Source: Arachnopeziza araneosa
Lineage: Eukaryota; Ascomycota; Leotiomycetes; Helotiales; Arachnopezizaceae
Reading direction: 5' to 3'
Length of the DNA stretch: 64,000 bases
NCBI GenBank assembly: GCA_003988855.1
Contig: QYAI01000005.1
Span: forward strand, 558,001-622,000
Position numbers and translations under genes: made by a program. The notes under the pieces were generated by a model that was not told the origin of the DNA, made no database searches, and saw only the letters and a program-made list of their open reading frames with translations. Positions 12,137 to 22,404 of this stretch are shown piece after piece. Position 1 is the stretch's first letter, and each line of letters opens with the position of its first letter.

Positions 12137-12806
12137 TGCTTCTAATGGGCTCTAGCGCGCCCTCTCTGTGATATCGTAAAACAGGTGGTCTGGATGTGTA
12201 AATGTAAGTGTTGGTATGATCAACGGGAGCTTCTTTGACGAGGCTAAATCCGCGAACGCGACCAACGTCAAGGCACGACCCCGATTACGGTAAGCGAGGC
12301 TTATCGATTGTCAGATTAGAGTCCAAGCTGTGTTCCGGAAAGATATATGTTAGAAGTTGATGCAATGGAGAATATACTTTTGGTACTTTCGAAGCGAAGT
12401 TTAACATAAATCAAACAGAATTTCCCTTTCGGAAAACTACCGAAAACATCATAGCTAGGTTAGGACAGTTCCTGTCGATCGATTCATTGGTCGACTCAGG
12501 TAGCCGAGACCAGCTGTCTGGTCCGACAGCTTTTCCTCGTTTGATGTTTTCTTCTCCGGCTTGCTACTTTGAATTCAATTTCATTTCGGGCATCGTAGCA
12601 CACAGATCCATAATGTCGTTAATAGGACTACACGAAATCCAAAACGCTCCAGAAATTGCCTGAAACACTACAGGTCTCCTGAGGCCACAGCCGCTCTTTA
12701 ATTTTTCTTTCGAGTGGGATTCAAGAGTCACTACTTTAGTAGCCGTTTGACAAGATAATTTAAACCCCCATTTGGACAGTGCCTGGTTCCGCTGCAGCTA
12801 GCCACA
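12137..12806. other. divergent promoter region UBA2/QNG1
   Basis: No gene is seen. Positions 12512-12531 form a 7-bp inverted repeat (AGCTGTC/GACAGCT) with a 6-base loop. A possible upstream ORF of 16 codons runs from 12613 to 12663, about 140 bases before the QNG1 start. Confidence 0.5.
12613..12663 (+). promoter_or_regulatory. possible uORF before QNG1
   Basis: ATG at 12613 opens a 16-codon frame ending in TGA at 12661-12663. It would sit in the 5' leader if transcription starts upstream of it. The leader is not mapped, so this is only a candidate. Confidence 0.25.
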
Positions 12807-14065
12807 ATGTCTGATTCCGAGCCGGATACAGATCTACTTGACTTCTTGCGTCAACACTATCAGAAGAAGACCGCAACCCCGGAAATCCCAGAGACCCAGG
12901 TTTTAGAAGGAGCCGAATATGTTTATGACAACTCAATCGATGTGGCTCTTGACTCTCAATCCACCAAAGCAGCCGCCGCTATGATTTATGAGCAGATGCA
13001 GAAAAAAGAGTATTCCACCAAAACGTGGTCATCACATGAGTTGCATCCCAAAGCCAAAGATGAGAGCACCTTGGCCTTCATCTTTACCATGGACCTCCTG
13101 AACTTCTCATTCTGGTCCGAAAAGGACGAAGAGGAGCGTTTTGCTGTCGAGTACCAGGGCAAGAAGTGGACAGGTTATTGGAGCCTGGTTGCAGCACTGC
13201 AACGGGCACTTGAGGAGGGTTAGTTGCGGCAATCTGCAGATCAACGTGGAAGCTGATTTGTGGGTATGGCTACAGACATTCCTATTACCTCCTCAGACTT
13301 CTGGCAAAATGAGGATGAATGTACGGAAGAGGTTTTAAAGCATGTTTTCCGGAGCGCAACAGATGAGGAGATTCCACTCTTCGAAGAAAGATTGGCCTGC
13401 CTCAGAGAAGCCGGACAAGTTCTCTACGAGGTAGATATCTCTCCTTCTCTTGTATACTTTCTCACCCATGTTCCTTCTAGAGATACTCTTGTAATTTCAA
13501 GAACTGCATAGAAGCAGCCAACAACTCCGCGGCGGGACTAGTCAATCTCCTCGCTCGAGACTTTCCCACTTGTTTTAATGATGTAGTCCGATTCGAAAAC
13601 CGCAAAAGCGTCCGTTTCCTCAAGCGAGCTCAAATCTGCGTCGCCGATCTCTGGGCTGCGTTTGATGGCGAGGGATTTGGCTCCTTCACAGATATTGACA
13701 AGATCACAATGTTTGCGGATTACAGAGTACCTCAAATCCTGAACACCTTGGGTTGTCTCTGGTACAACCCACTTCTGGAGCATACCATTCGTCAAAAGAA
13801 ATTAATCGAGAATGGACATTCTTGGGAAATCCAACTCCGAGGTTTGTTTCCCCACTCTCCATCAAGTACATCTTGACGCTAATATTTCACAGGTTGCAGT
13901 ATCTGGTGCGTAGAACTAATCCGAAAAGAGATCCTTCGGAAACATCCCGAGGCTAAAATCAATGCCATTCTGATTGACTTCTTTCTCTATGATACGATGA
14001 AGGAAAGAGAATTGGCTGGTCAGGTGGAGGTACCACATCATAGGACTCGCAGTATTTGGTATTAA
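12807..14065 (+). CDS. QNG1: queuosine salvage protein (DUF2419), Q-nucleotide glycosylase
   Basis: Four exons (12807-13218, 13276-13430, 13481-13841, 13893-14065) give 366 aa with exact phase. The protein is a full-length member of the Q_salvage/DUF2419 family. The signatures are DLLNFSFWSEKDEEERFAVEYQGK split around the middle, WTGYWSLVAALQRALEEG joining to IPITSSDFW across the first intron, NCIEAANNSAAGLVNLL, the central RAQICVADLWAAF, FADYRVPQILNTLGCLWY, and the end HHRTRSIWY. Family members (human C9orf64/QNG1, S. pombe Qng1) release queuine from queuosine 5'-phosphate so that imported queuine can be placed in tRNA anticodons. The organism therefore probably salvages Q, as fungi do not make it de novo. 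Confidence 0.92.
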
Positions 14066-14579
14066 GTCAAGCTTCCAAGTACCGTTTATTTGGTTCAACT
14101 ACACACGTTATCCATGTTAACTGTTTTGTTTTGATTGAGAAAACGGGCCTTTAGACGGGATGAATTTACGAAAAGAAATGCATTTGGTTGGAGCTTAAAA
14201 CCAATAAATGAATATTGTACTTTTGCTTTGAAGCTTTAAAAAAACCACTACTCAATTCTATTGTTAATGTTTACAATGCCTTCATTTAACGACTGGCCGG
14301 CGCTGTCATTGGCCTTGTTTCAAATGCTTCATAGTTGCCTCTCCTATAGTATTACCACTTAAAACCTCTTTAGCTTTGATGGCAAGATAAAGAAAGTTGA
14401 AAAGGAGGTCTCTTTTCGATGAAGGATTATGGATATCATCACTTGGCTATATATAACTCAAGACTTGCAGGCCAAGTAAACTACTTCTAAATTCTTCAAC
14501 TCATAACGCCACTCTATGCTGTATGATGGGTACCAGATATATACAATTCCAGCTTAAACGCCTCAGCTCTTTCCTGCCG
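14066..14579. other. intergenic between convergent genes
   Basis: AT-rich 3' flanks of QNG1 (+) and the PPR-like gene (-). I see no gene or repeat. Confidence 0.6.
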
Positions 14580-17066
14580 TTAGCCGTACGCAGCAGCATA
14601 AGAGCCTTTATGGCTATCTAAGTCAGCCCAATGGGTAACATCTAGGTCTGGAGGGGCCCATTGATCAGCTCTAAATTTTGGAAATCTAACTCGAGCCGGA
14701 GCCCAGTCATGTCTCTTGGCTGGTGGCTCATCTACAATCGACAAATCCACACTCCTCCAATTAGTGGTTAGAGAAGAATTGATGAGCCATGGTCTTGTTT
14801 GGAACCCAATCTGCAACTCCACTGGTGCCTTTCCAGCAGCAACTAACTGTTCCCGATGGTATTCCGAATAGTTTTCACCAATGCAGCTGAGTCGTTTGTC
14901 ATAATTGACGAGCAATCGTCTTTTCCAAGCTCTACAATCTACGGCAGAACGCCATTGGAATTTTCTGTCGATATCCATCCACCCGAATTGCAGGCTAAGA
15001 GCCATCAATTGTCGTGAAAATATCCATGCCAAATGTTCAAAATAATCTACGCGTTCTTTTGGAATGCTGGTACCTTCAAGTGAAGGGAGACGGTCAATAA
15101 TGGCCTCGATCTTGGCTTCATTCTTGTTGATGCATTCAATGAGTTCAAGCTCTAAGCTTATACATTCGATTTTCTCTTCTTTCTCAGCTAAAGAGCTCTC
15201 CAAAGCTTTAAGTCGTATCGAATTGCCTGTCTGTCTTGCATTCGATTTCTCAATTCTCTTTAAGATCATGCGCTTCGAACGATCGAGATAGCTCGTAGCC
15301 ATGTCAATAGTCGAGCTCAAGGTAGTTGCTAGTTCGGAGTATGAAGATATGGGCGATCTTCTGACTCCTCCAATCAACTGTGAAAGAGATGTAGTAACCT
15401 CATCTAAAGACTTCGAGAGCTCACACATCGAGGTAAAATGCATATGCTTTAGCATTTGGTCCAACGCATGGCAGGGAAGTTTGGTCTGCTGGGGATGGAA
15501 TTTTGACCTGGATTTCAATGGCTGGATCAAATAGCCACTCGAACCTCGAGCGGGGTCGATACCGACAAACCATAGGAGCTGATAGACAGCGTGGCGTACA
15601 TGCCTGTTGAATGAGATTGGTATGGAAGCCAACCCTTGGACGTTGGTTATCCATGGAGACAAAATCGCTAGAAGTAAATTAATTCCAGCTGCGAAATCAG
15701 CTTCTGCAATACAGGACTGTATTGTGTCAATCAGCGTTTGAGACTTGACGGATCGTTTTTCGTGGATGGTAAGTCGGAGTACACGGATTGCTGGTCGGAC
15801 TCCTTTCAATTCTAGCTGACCACGAATAAGGGAGTCGAAAATTTTCTTGTCTCTTGGTGGCCTCGCAGTCAACTTCCCTCCCCAACTGATAACTTTATGG
15901 TTGGGATCTGCAGCCCAGCTTCGAACAGCAGGTAACGATCGTGTTCCTCTGTTACTAGATATGCTGACCAGTGTGTCTCCATTGAGACCTCGAAGCATTT
16001 GATTGATTCTTTTGAGGCCATTTCTATCTCGTGTAGCTGTGTAATGACGAACGATAAGCTCTAGGGTGAGTTTTGTTGGTCTCAATTTGCTGGTGTAAAA
16101 AGCATCTAACACATCTTGTGCAATATCATGTCGCCGCAACCGAGTAAATTCATAGAGAAGAAGGTTATAAGTCTTTGTACTTGGTGGTGTTGTCGAGATC
16201 AGGAGGTTGTAGCAGATTTTTGCAAGCATAAGATCAATGCTTTGTTGACTGGTATCCGCCTTTTTAAAGATCGAATCCAGTGCTTGCAGAAAGTCCGACC
16301 GCTGCCGCTGCACTATTTCCAAACTATCATAGGAGTATCTAGGAAGTTTGGTAATATCAGTTGTCAAATTGTCGAATCTTGTCATGACAGCCTGAAATTG
16401 ACTGTCGGCGTCGGTAATGGAAGCACTGAGTTGTCGCTGAGTAGGTGAACATGAATGGAGTCTAACTAAGAGTTTCTGGACAAGAACTGCTACACAATGT
16501 CCCAAATTGGATAGTTCATCCTGATTCTGTGGTTCAAGCGCTGGCAGTTCAGGGTCGTCCTTTTCTTCAATAAACGAATATCCAAAACTTCTGTCTGACA
16601 GGTTTTCCGTCTGGTTCTCAAGCTGAGATCTTAGTTTCTCGAGTCTGTATTCGAAGTCTGTCTTTGAAGAGCTTGAATGACCGTATGCAATTCGCGTCGA
16701 TTCTTTCTCTGTCCGTAGAGCAACGAGGACATCGTTGGTAAATGGGGGAGAATTGGCTGCTCCTTGATTTGCATCGGCTTTTCCTGCAAATCCAGGAATT
16801 TGTATCTCATGCAATGGTTTTCCATCTCGAGCTTCGGCAATTGCCCGATCCCATTCTTTTGTTCTGTTCTCCTTGGCTTTCGAATCTGCAAATGCAGCAG
16901 TCGCGAGAATCGTTGAATAGAACGCCGTGAATATGTCGCCAACCTTCAGCCCACGTCTAGTGGCTGCTGTGGTGCTTCGTCGAGCTATGGTTGTTGCTGC
17001 ATGTAGACATGAGCTGCAGCGACAAGCTGATCTCGCCTGAGCAGCGCGAGACCAGAGAACCTGCAT
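14580..17066 (-). CDS. PPR-like mitochondrial protein, fungal
   Basis: A single exon of 828 aa is counted from the ATG at 17066. The same frame extends upstream to an ATG at 17183, but the shorter start puts a mitochondrial-type basic leader first (MQVLWSRAAQARSACRCSSC). A CxC..C cysteine group and a segment RRGLKVGDIFTAFYSTI common to fungal proteins of this type follow. The middle has helical-hairpin repeats resembling pentatricopeptide units, clearest in KTYNLLLYEFTRLRRHDIAQDVLDAF (around 16110-16190) and QTLIDTIQSCIAEADFAAGINLLLAIL. A short coiled coil lies near 15130-15230. PPR proteins bind organelle RNA and act in its processing or translation; the target here is unknown. It is divergent from the CZIB gene across 234 bases. 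Confidence 0.65.
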   Translation of the reverse strand: MQVLWSRAAQARSACRCSSCLHAATTIARRSTTAATRRGLKVGDIFTAFYSTILATAAFADSKAKENRTKEWDRAIAEARDGKPLHEIQIPGFAGKADANQGAANSPPFTNDVLVALRTEKESTRIAYGHSSSSKTDFEYRLEKLRSQLENQTENLSDRSFGYSFIEEKDDPELPALEPQNQDELSNLGHCVAVLVQKLLVRLHSCSPTQRQLSASITDADSQFQAVMTRFDNLTTDITKLPRYSYDSLEIVQRQRSDFLQALDSIFKKADTSQQSIDLMLAKICYNLLISTTPPSTKTYNLLLYEFTRLRRHDIAQDVLDAFYTSKLRPTKLTLELIVRHYTATRDRNGLKRINQMLRGLNGDTLVSISSNRGTRSLPAVRSWAADPNHKVISWGGKLTARPPRDKKIFDSLIRGQLELKGVRPAIRVLRLTIHEKRSVKSQTLIDTIQSCIAEADFAAGINLLLAILSPWITNVQGLASIPISFNRHVRHAVYQLLWFVGIDPARGSSGYLIQPLKSRSKFHPQQTKLPCHALDQMLKHMHFTSMCELSKSLDEVTTSLSQLIGGVRRSPISSYSELATTLSSTIDMATSYLDRSKRMILKRIEKSNARQTGNSIRLKALESSLAEKEEKIECISLELELIECINKNEAKIEAIIDRLPSLEGTSIPKERVDYFEHLAWIFSRQLMALSLQFGWMDIDRKFQWRSAVDCRAWKRRLLVNYDKRLSCIGENYSEYHREQLVAAGKAPVELQIGFQTRPWLINSSLTTNWRSVDLSIVDEPPAKRHDWAPARVRFPKFRADQWAPPDLDVTHWADLDSHKGSYAAAYG

Positions 17067-17300
17067 TATCTTAACATTATAGTTACTATAGGCGTCTGAA
17101 GCGTTATTTGGGGTTAACGGAGGGCGATCGTGGTGTTCAATTGACGTCGTTGTTCCGTATCGCATGGGGTGAGGTTTAAGCACGAACTCTTGGGGATAGC
17201 GGATCCATCGCCGCTTTTGAGAGCTTTATCAACGATGGAAGCCCTATTTAAATCTCTCAACTTTCACAAACTCAACGAGGTTTTAGTTATCATCCAAACT
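17067..17300. promoter_or_regulatory. 234-bp bidirectional promoter region
   Basis: This is the whole space between the start codons of the divergent PPR-like gene (17066, -) and the CZIB gene (17301, +). If the longer PPR start at 17183 is used, the space shrinks to 117 bases. The two genes must share promoter sequence. Confidence 0.5.
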
Positions 17301-17994
17301 ATGCTGACTCTTACATTAACCGCTGACTTGAGTGGGTCAGTACCACAATTTCTAGCACAAAAGAGCTTTGAACTGATAAGAAACAGGGTGACAGATCTTA
17401 GGCCGGATGACACAGCTGAGAATAACTTCTGGTACACCTTCAAAGTCCAGTGTACTTCTTGTCGAGAGATACATCCAAATTATGTCAACGTCAGCAGGTT
17501 TGTATGTTCTCTGAGCACTCAATGAGAGCTGGATCTCGGTTCGCTGACTTGGCTCTTAGGAAGCCAACGAGATGAGCGGTAGTCGAGGAGAAGCCAACTT
17601 TGTGTGGAAATGCAAATCGTGTAAGGTCTGGATAGGGCTCGCTACTTTCACCGAAATCTGTATTCTAACTCACACGTAGAGAGAATCATCTGCAACTATC
17701 AAAGCGCCACCAATCCCATATCAGCAGGCATCTCCACCGACCAGGCAGAAGATTCTTGAGTTCGACTGTCGAGGCTTAGAATTTACTGAATTCAAGCCTG
17801 AGGTATGTGATTATATATGTTTTGCATTCAAGTACTTATGAGTGTGGTAGGGAGATTGGCTTGCTACTGGAATTGATTCTGGCAGCAAATTTACTGCTAT
17901 CGATCTCACAGAGGGAGAATGGTTTGATTACGACGAGAAAGCTGGAGAGGAGGTCAGTGTCAAGGATCTGAAGTGGGAGATTAGGAGAAATTAA
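17301..17994 (+). CDS. CXXC zinc-binding protein, UPF0587/DUF866 (CZIB) family
   Basis: Five exons (17301-17335, 17387-17501, 17560-17625, 17680-17802, 17851-17994) give exactly 160 aa, the usual length of the family. Landmarks are VTDLRPDD near the start, FKVQCTSC with the first CxxC, GSRGEANFVWKCKSCK with the second CxxC, ILEFDCRGLEF, and DWLATGIDSGSKF followed by WFDYDEKAGEE. Human C1orf123/CZIB shows the same order. The four cysteines bind zinc; the molecular role is not established, though a redox or metal function has been proposed. The second donor is a perfect GTATGT, and using it restores the reading frame, which supports the model. Confidence 0.9.
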
Positions 17995-18351
17995 AGTACA
18001 CAATGGAGCTTAGTATCAATGATAATGAACCATGAAGTTTTCTGCCTCTCCCTAAGCAGACAAGAATTCACGATAAGACGCTCAAAACTCACTTCATCGC
18101 AACAGAAAGAGGGTTTTGCTCAGACATGATTGAAATGACTTAAATCAAAGACATTCTTTATTCTTTTATTCAGCATACCTAGGTAACTTATTCAAGCCAC
18201 ATTTGACTCCAGCCTCACCTCCAGCCTTGCCTCGCCTCAGCTCCCATCCCCGCCACTCAAAGCAGCAAGCAGACATTTCGCAGCCTCAAGAACATCAATT
18301 TTGTAGCTGCAACATCGACAATCTTCATACCACCACCCGACCACCGTCAAA
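17995..18351. other. intergenic, CZIB 3' flank and SmF promoter
   Basis: This space lies between two tandem genes. The second half is a C/T-rich pyrimidine tract (about 18200-18260) typical of fungal promoters. Nothing else is seen. Confidence 0.5.
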
Positions 18352-18836
18352 ATGAGCAATGTACTTATAATCCACCTTTTCTTCAAAATCCCCATCACTG
18401 ACCAGTACACAGTTCATGCCCATCAACCCGCGGCCCATGCTGCAAAATCTGTGCGTTTCTCCCACCTCACCATCACTCAAGCTCCCGTTCCCACTTGCGT
18501 CCTCTTGATTAGATACTAGAATCCAGCTGACGGTGTGCAAAATTTAGGGTCAACGAGGAGGTCATTATCCGTCTGAAGTGGGGCCAGACAGAGTACAAAG
18601 GCCGTCTAGTTAGCATCGACAGCTACATGAATATCCAGCTCAGCGGAGCGGAGGAGTGGATTGACCAGCAGATGACGAGTGTCTTGGGGCAGGTGCTGAT
18701 ACGGTATGTGCCACGGATTCTTTGGGAGGCGTTATCAAGATTCTGGACTGACGGGGAATGTTGTAGGTGTAATAATGTTCTGTGGATCCAAGGCGCGAAT
18801 CAGAGCAGCAATGGGGATACAAAGATGGAAGGTTGA
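18352..18836 (+). CDS. SMX3: small nuclear ribonucleoprotein F (SmF)
   Basis: Four exons (18352-18360, 18413-18450, 18548-18703, 18767-18836) give 90 aa. The first coding exon is only 9 nt (Met-Ser-Asn). The Sm1 motif is EEVIVRLKWGQTEYKGRLVSIDSYMN in two parts, and the Sm2 motif is GQVLIRCNNVLWIQG. The preceding NPRPMLQNL is the SmF-type N-terminus (NPKPFL in other species). SmF is one of seven subunits of the Sm ring that encircles the U-rich site of U1, U2, U4 and U5 snRNAs in the nucleus. The gene ends 278 bases from the end of PRMT5 on the other strand. Confidence 0.93.
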
Positions 18837-19114
18837 AAAGGCTGTTTGACTGCGAATGATGAAACGCAATGCAGATTGTGGAGATACGGTGAGAATTAAA
18901 GTCAATGGTTATGCACCAAAAGTTCATTGGGATATCACATCAACGGCGGATACGGCGTTCTAGAGCAAATGGAAGGAGGATTTTGCTCGTGAGGCATGGA
19001 TCTCGATACCAAAACAGGCAGCAAGAAGTGCTATCTATCTACATCAGAGAAATGAGAAACTCTAGCACAGTATTCTCAAGTTGCCCCAATATTTCTACCT
19101 CGCGTGTGAAAACT

Positions 19115-21807
19115 CTACATGAGACAACCTACCTTCCTACTGCTTCCCATCTCGCTCGACCCAAGCCTCATTCTTTTTTCTGGACCAACCATGACAAAAG
19201 CTTCCACGAGCCATTCATACCAAACCTTTCTGTCATCAGTTTGTCTCCAGATGCTGACTTCAAGTTCAGAGTCATCAGGGAAGTAGAGAGCGTCCTGTAA
19301 AATGTCAGCTGAAGGAAAAACAAGTTGTAGGCACAGATGGACCTACCTTTAAAGGAAAGAAGATAGGAAACCAAGATATCATATCTTTGCTTTTGGCATC
19401 AATGGTATCTGGTCTGGTGCTCAACTCGACCTTCCCTGCTTCACCACCATCATAGAGCACCGCCTCAAAGTAACCCGCAAGCCCATGGACAACGCCTCGG
19501 TCTTTGCACACGAACTTAAGTCGTGCAGAGCGGACATTATGTTCATTTGCACCATCTCCACCAGACATGCTCCCACCACCTCCACCACTTACACCGCCGC
19601 CTCTTCTCGCCTCGGCTATAGCAAGTGTACTACTTGGCAGCGGGTGGACGAACTCCCAGGCTTCTTGGATTCGTGGGTGACCAGGTACAGAATTAGCTAA
19701 GTAATCTATTGCGTGCAGCATGACTACATAGGGCGTCTCCGTGGCTGTATCATCTGTGATCGCTCTATGGGAGATGTCGGCATATATCTTGGACGCAAGA
19801 ATCGGTGTCAAATGAGCTGTGTAGGAGCTTGGGATAGATATGCCGTATTGCGGTGCCAGGACATGTTGCACACCATCAAGACACTCAGGCGAGAGTTCAT
19901 TATCTGCAAAAGAACCAAGAAGCTCAGAGACTAGAATGTCAACCTTGCTATAAATAGGGGCATTTCGTCCGGTAGGGTCGGTTGCGGTCCGAAGCGGTCC
20001 TTTCCAGGCTCGCATATCACTCTTGACGACGTTTACCACTCGTCCCCAGTCCTCTTCGTTATGTTGCTGAAGCAATACATACGCATTAGGGTTCTTCTCG
20101 ACTGCCCAGACCTCAACTGCTACGCCTGTGATCTCGCTAGCTCTTAGAGCACGGGTGACAAGAGGTCCTCGTCCAGACCCAGCGACAGCTATTACTACAG
20201 CGCCTTGCAGGTTTGATGTCGGTTTTCGTTGCTCAGACCAATCTGAGAGTGCTTGTGCAATGGCTCTTTCATACCAGTCATACTTAACAGGATCCTTTTC
20301 AAAAACTTCGTATGTAACGGATTCTAAATTATCTGTCAAAGGCTGCAGTGGAGATTGCAAGTAATCTTGATAACCGGAACCAAACTTTTCGATTGCAGTT
20401 CTTTGTGGCTGGTTTCTCTGCAAGTATCGTAGGTATATTAAATGCGCAACAGGATCTTTCGGGCGTATCTTTGGCTTTTGGGCCTCTCTTGAAATGATTT
20501 CTGCAGCTTCCGCAGGGTTCGGTGAGACTGATCTTGAGACATCTGCAACTTCACTAGGAGATGGAAAGCCATCTGCGGTCGAATTGATCTCATTTGGGTC
20601 ATTCAATCCTGGAATTGGTCCCACATCACATAAAAGCAGCCAAGGCGATTGCTTCAACCGCATGTATCTCGTGATTAGACCTTGGTGGCCCTTACTAAGA
20701 ACAGGATGTCCACCCTTGTTCTTCAGAAAACTTGAAGGTGTGAAAGAAAGAAGTCTTAATGGCTCAGCGAACCAGCGAGATTGAAGAGACTCGACAGGTA
20801 ACTGGCGTGGCAGCGCAAGTGCTATAAGTCTAAGGTCAGCTTTGGGTTCTTCGGGTATTGTCTGTGACAAGCGGGAGCAATACTTTCAGAGATGTGATTG
20901 ATGCTCCAAAGCATTTCCGCTCTCACAATCAAATCAAGCCATGCTAGAAAACCTCGGTGTTTGGAAAAGAGTTATATTTGGTTTCTTACCTACTGAAAGC
21001 CGCGAACTGTATTTACATACACCCCTGATCAAGTTCCACGCATCCCATGTTTCGTACAGGTCTATTTCATTGCTTTCTTTGCCTTTTGAAGCCGTTGTGT
21101 AATTTTTAGTAAATGGTCGAAGGTCACCAGTTATTTCTTTGCCCTCCTCATTACCATACATCGGTATATGGATCGCGATCTGAATATAGCTGCCGATTGT
21201 AAGAGCTTCCTGAATAGCACGGGCATATTGAACTAGACCGTCACTGTTAGTAGATCCATCGCTGTAAAATCTTGGTCCTGGAATGATGATATTTCCAACT
21301 CCACAAAATGAGGCGTATGCTATCTCAATATTGAGAACCTGACGAGAGATGTTGGAAATCAGCAGATCTGCGGAACAAAGGTCAATCCAAGGGCTGGAAT
21401 ATGCAATAAGCTGAGAGACGGTGTCTCCTGGGGTTAATGGCGTATCGACGGGATTAAGGGGAGGAATTATTGGAGCAGGCGGGATGGTTCTAGTTGCCGA
21501 CTCGCCTGAGGACTCAAGGAGGGATAGTTCGGAGAGGTAGGTAGAAACGAGAGTTAAGACTCTTGAATGGAAGTGCGGGCTGGTAACAGGACTTGTGAGC
21601 ATATCATACTAGAATATATCAGCTGCTGGAAACTCGTCAAGATACTCTACTTACTCCTACATCTTGCGCCTGGCGCAGAACAAAATCTGTGACGGGCAGA
21701 GGGCGTTTTGATTCGTGATGCCCAACATAAAACGTCGGTGTATAGTCGTCAATGGGAGAGGAGGCGTCTATCTCGATGCCCGGGGTGGGTAGCTGGGAAG
21801 AAGCCAT
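19115..21807 (-). CDS. protein arginine methyltransferase 5 (Skb1/HSL7/PRMT5)
   Basis: Four exons (21807-21655, 21608-20990, 20821-19347, 19294-19115) give 808 aa. The N-terminal TIM-barrel-like half is followed by the methyltransferase core. This has motif I VIAVAGSGRGPLVTRAL, the acidic SAM-ribose contact in WAVEKNPNAY, and the double-E loop SELLGSFADNELSPECLDG, nearly identical to human PRMT5. The beta-barrel (GISIPSSYTAHLTPI) and the end WYEWLVEAF...GCLM follow. PRMT5 makes symmetric dimethylarginine on Sm proteins, histones and other targets; yeast and fission-yeast orthologues also act in cell-cycle control. A Gly-rich insert (GGGVSGGGGGSMSGG) lies in the barrel. The frame stays open upstream to 22002, but the ATG at 21807 gives the family-like start. 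Confidence 0.93.
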
Positions 21808-22404
21808 CGTGTATAGGGCAGAGAACAGCGCCCGGATATCGCGGGATGCAAGGAATGCAAAAGAAAGAATGGATGGCCTACAGATAGGCTGGAAAAGGAG
21901 AGAAAAGCAAGAATACGACAGCGGTGTCCATAGGGGTTTGCTGAGGCTGACACCTTTGAAAATGAGTAAAGGGACCTGACCGTTTTCTGTCAACCCCTCC
22001 AAGGAAGTTTTTGAGGTTTCATGCTTGACAGCCCGAGAATTAGCCGAGACAACTCGCTAACGTTGTCATGTATTTATTTTGCAAACCATTAACAATACAA
22101 CCCTAACTGGGGTCCGAGTTTGACCAAAGCTCTTCAAGTGAAGCACTCCCTCCACTAAGTCGTATTTGTTCTGAAATCCTAAATTCATGGATTATACCCC
22201 CTTGTACTAGTATTCAAATGTAATTTCACATTTCAAACGATGAATGGTTATCTCGAGGGTAGCAACTTATTGTCATTCATGCACCTATTTAAGTTATTAT
22301 GGCACTTGAAATCTTCATATTTTTAAGATAGATGTTTATTTCCTTTGTCAAACCCGCGATTCCATTTCCTAATAAATGCCCAACAGCATTCCCTAGTGTC
22401 CAAT
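21808..22404. other. intergenic, PRMT5 promoter and aquaporin 3' flank
   Basis: AT-rich sequence, especially 22060-22330, with no gene seen. Several ORFs on both strands here lack any recognisable feature. Confidence 0.55.
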
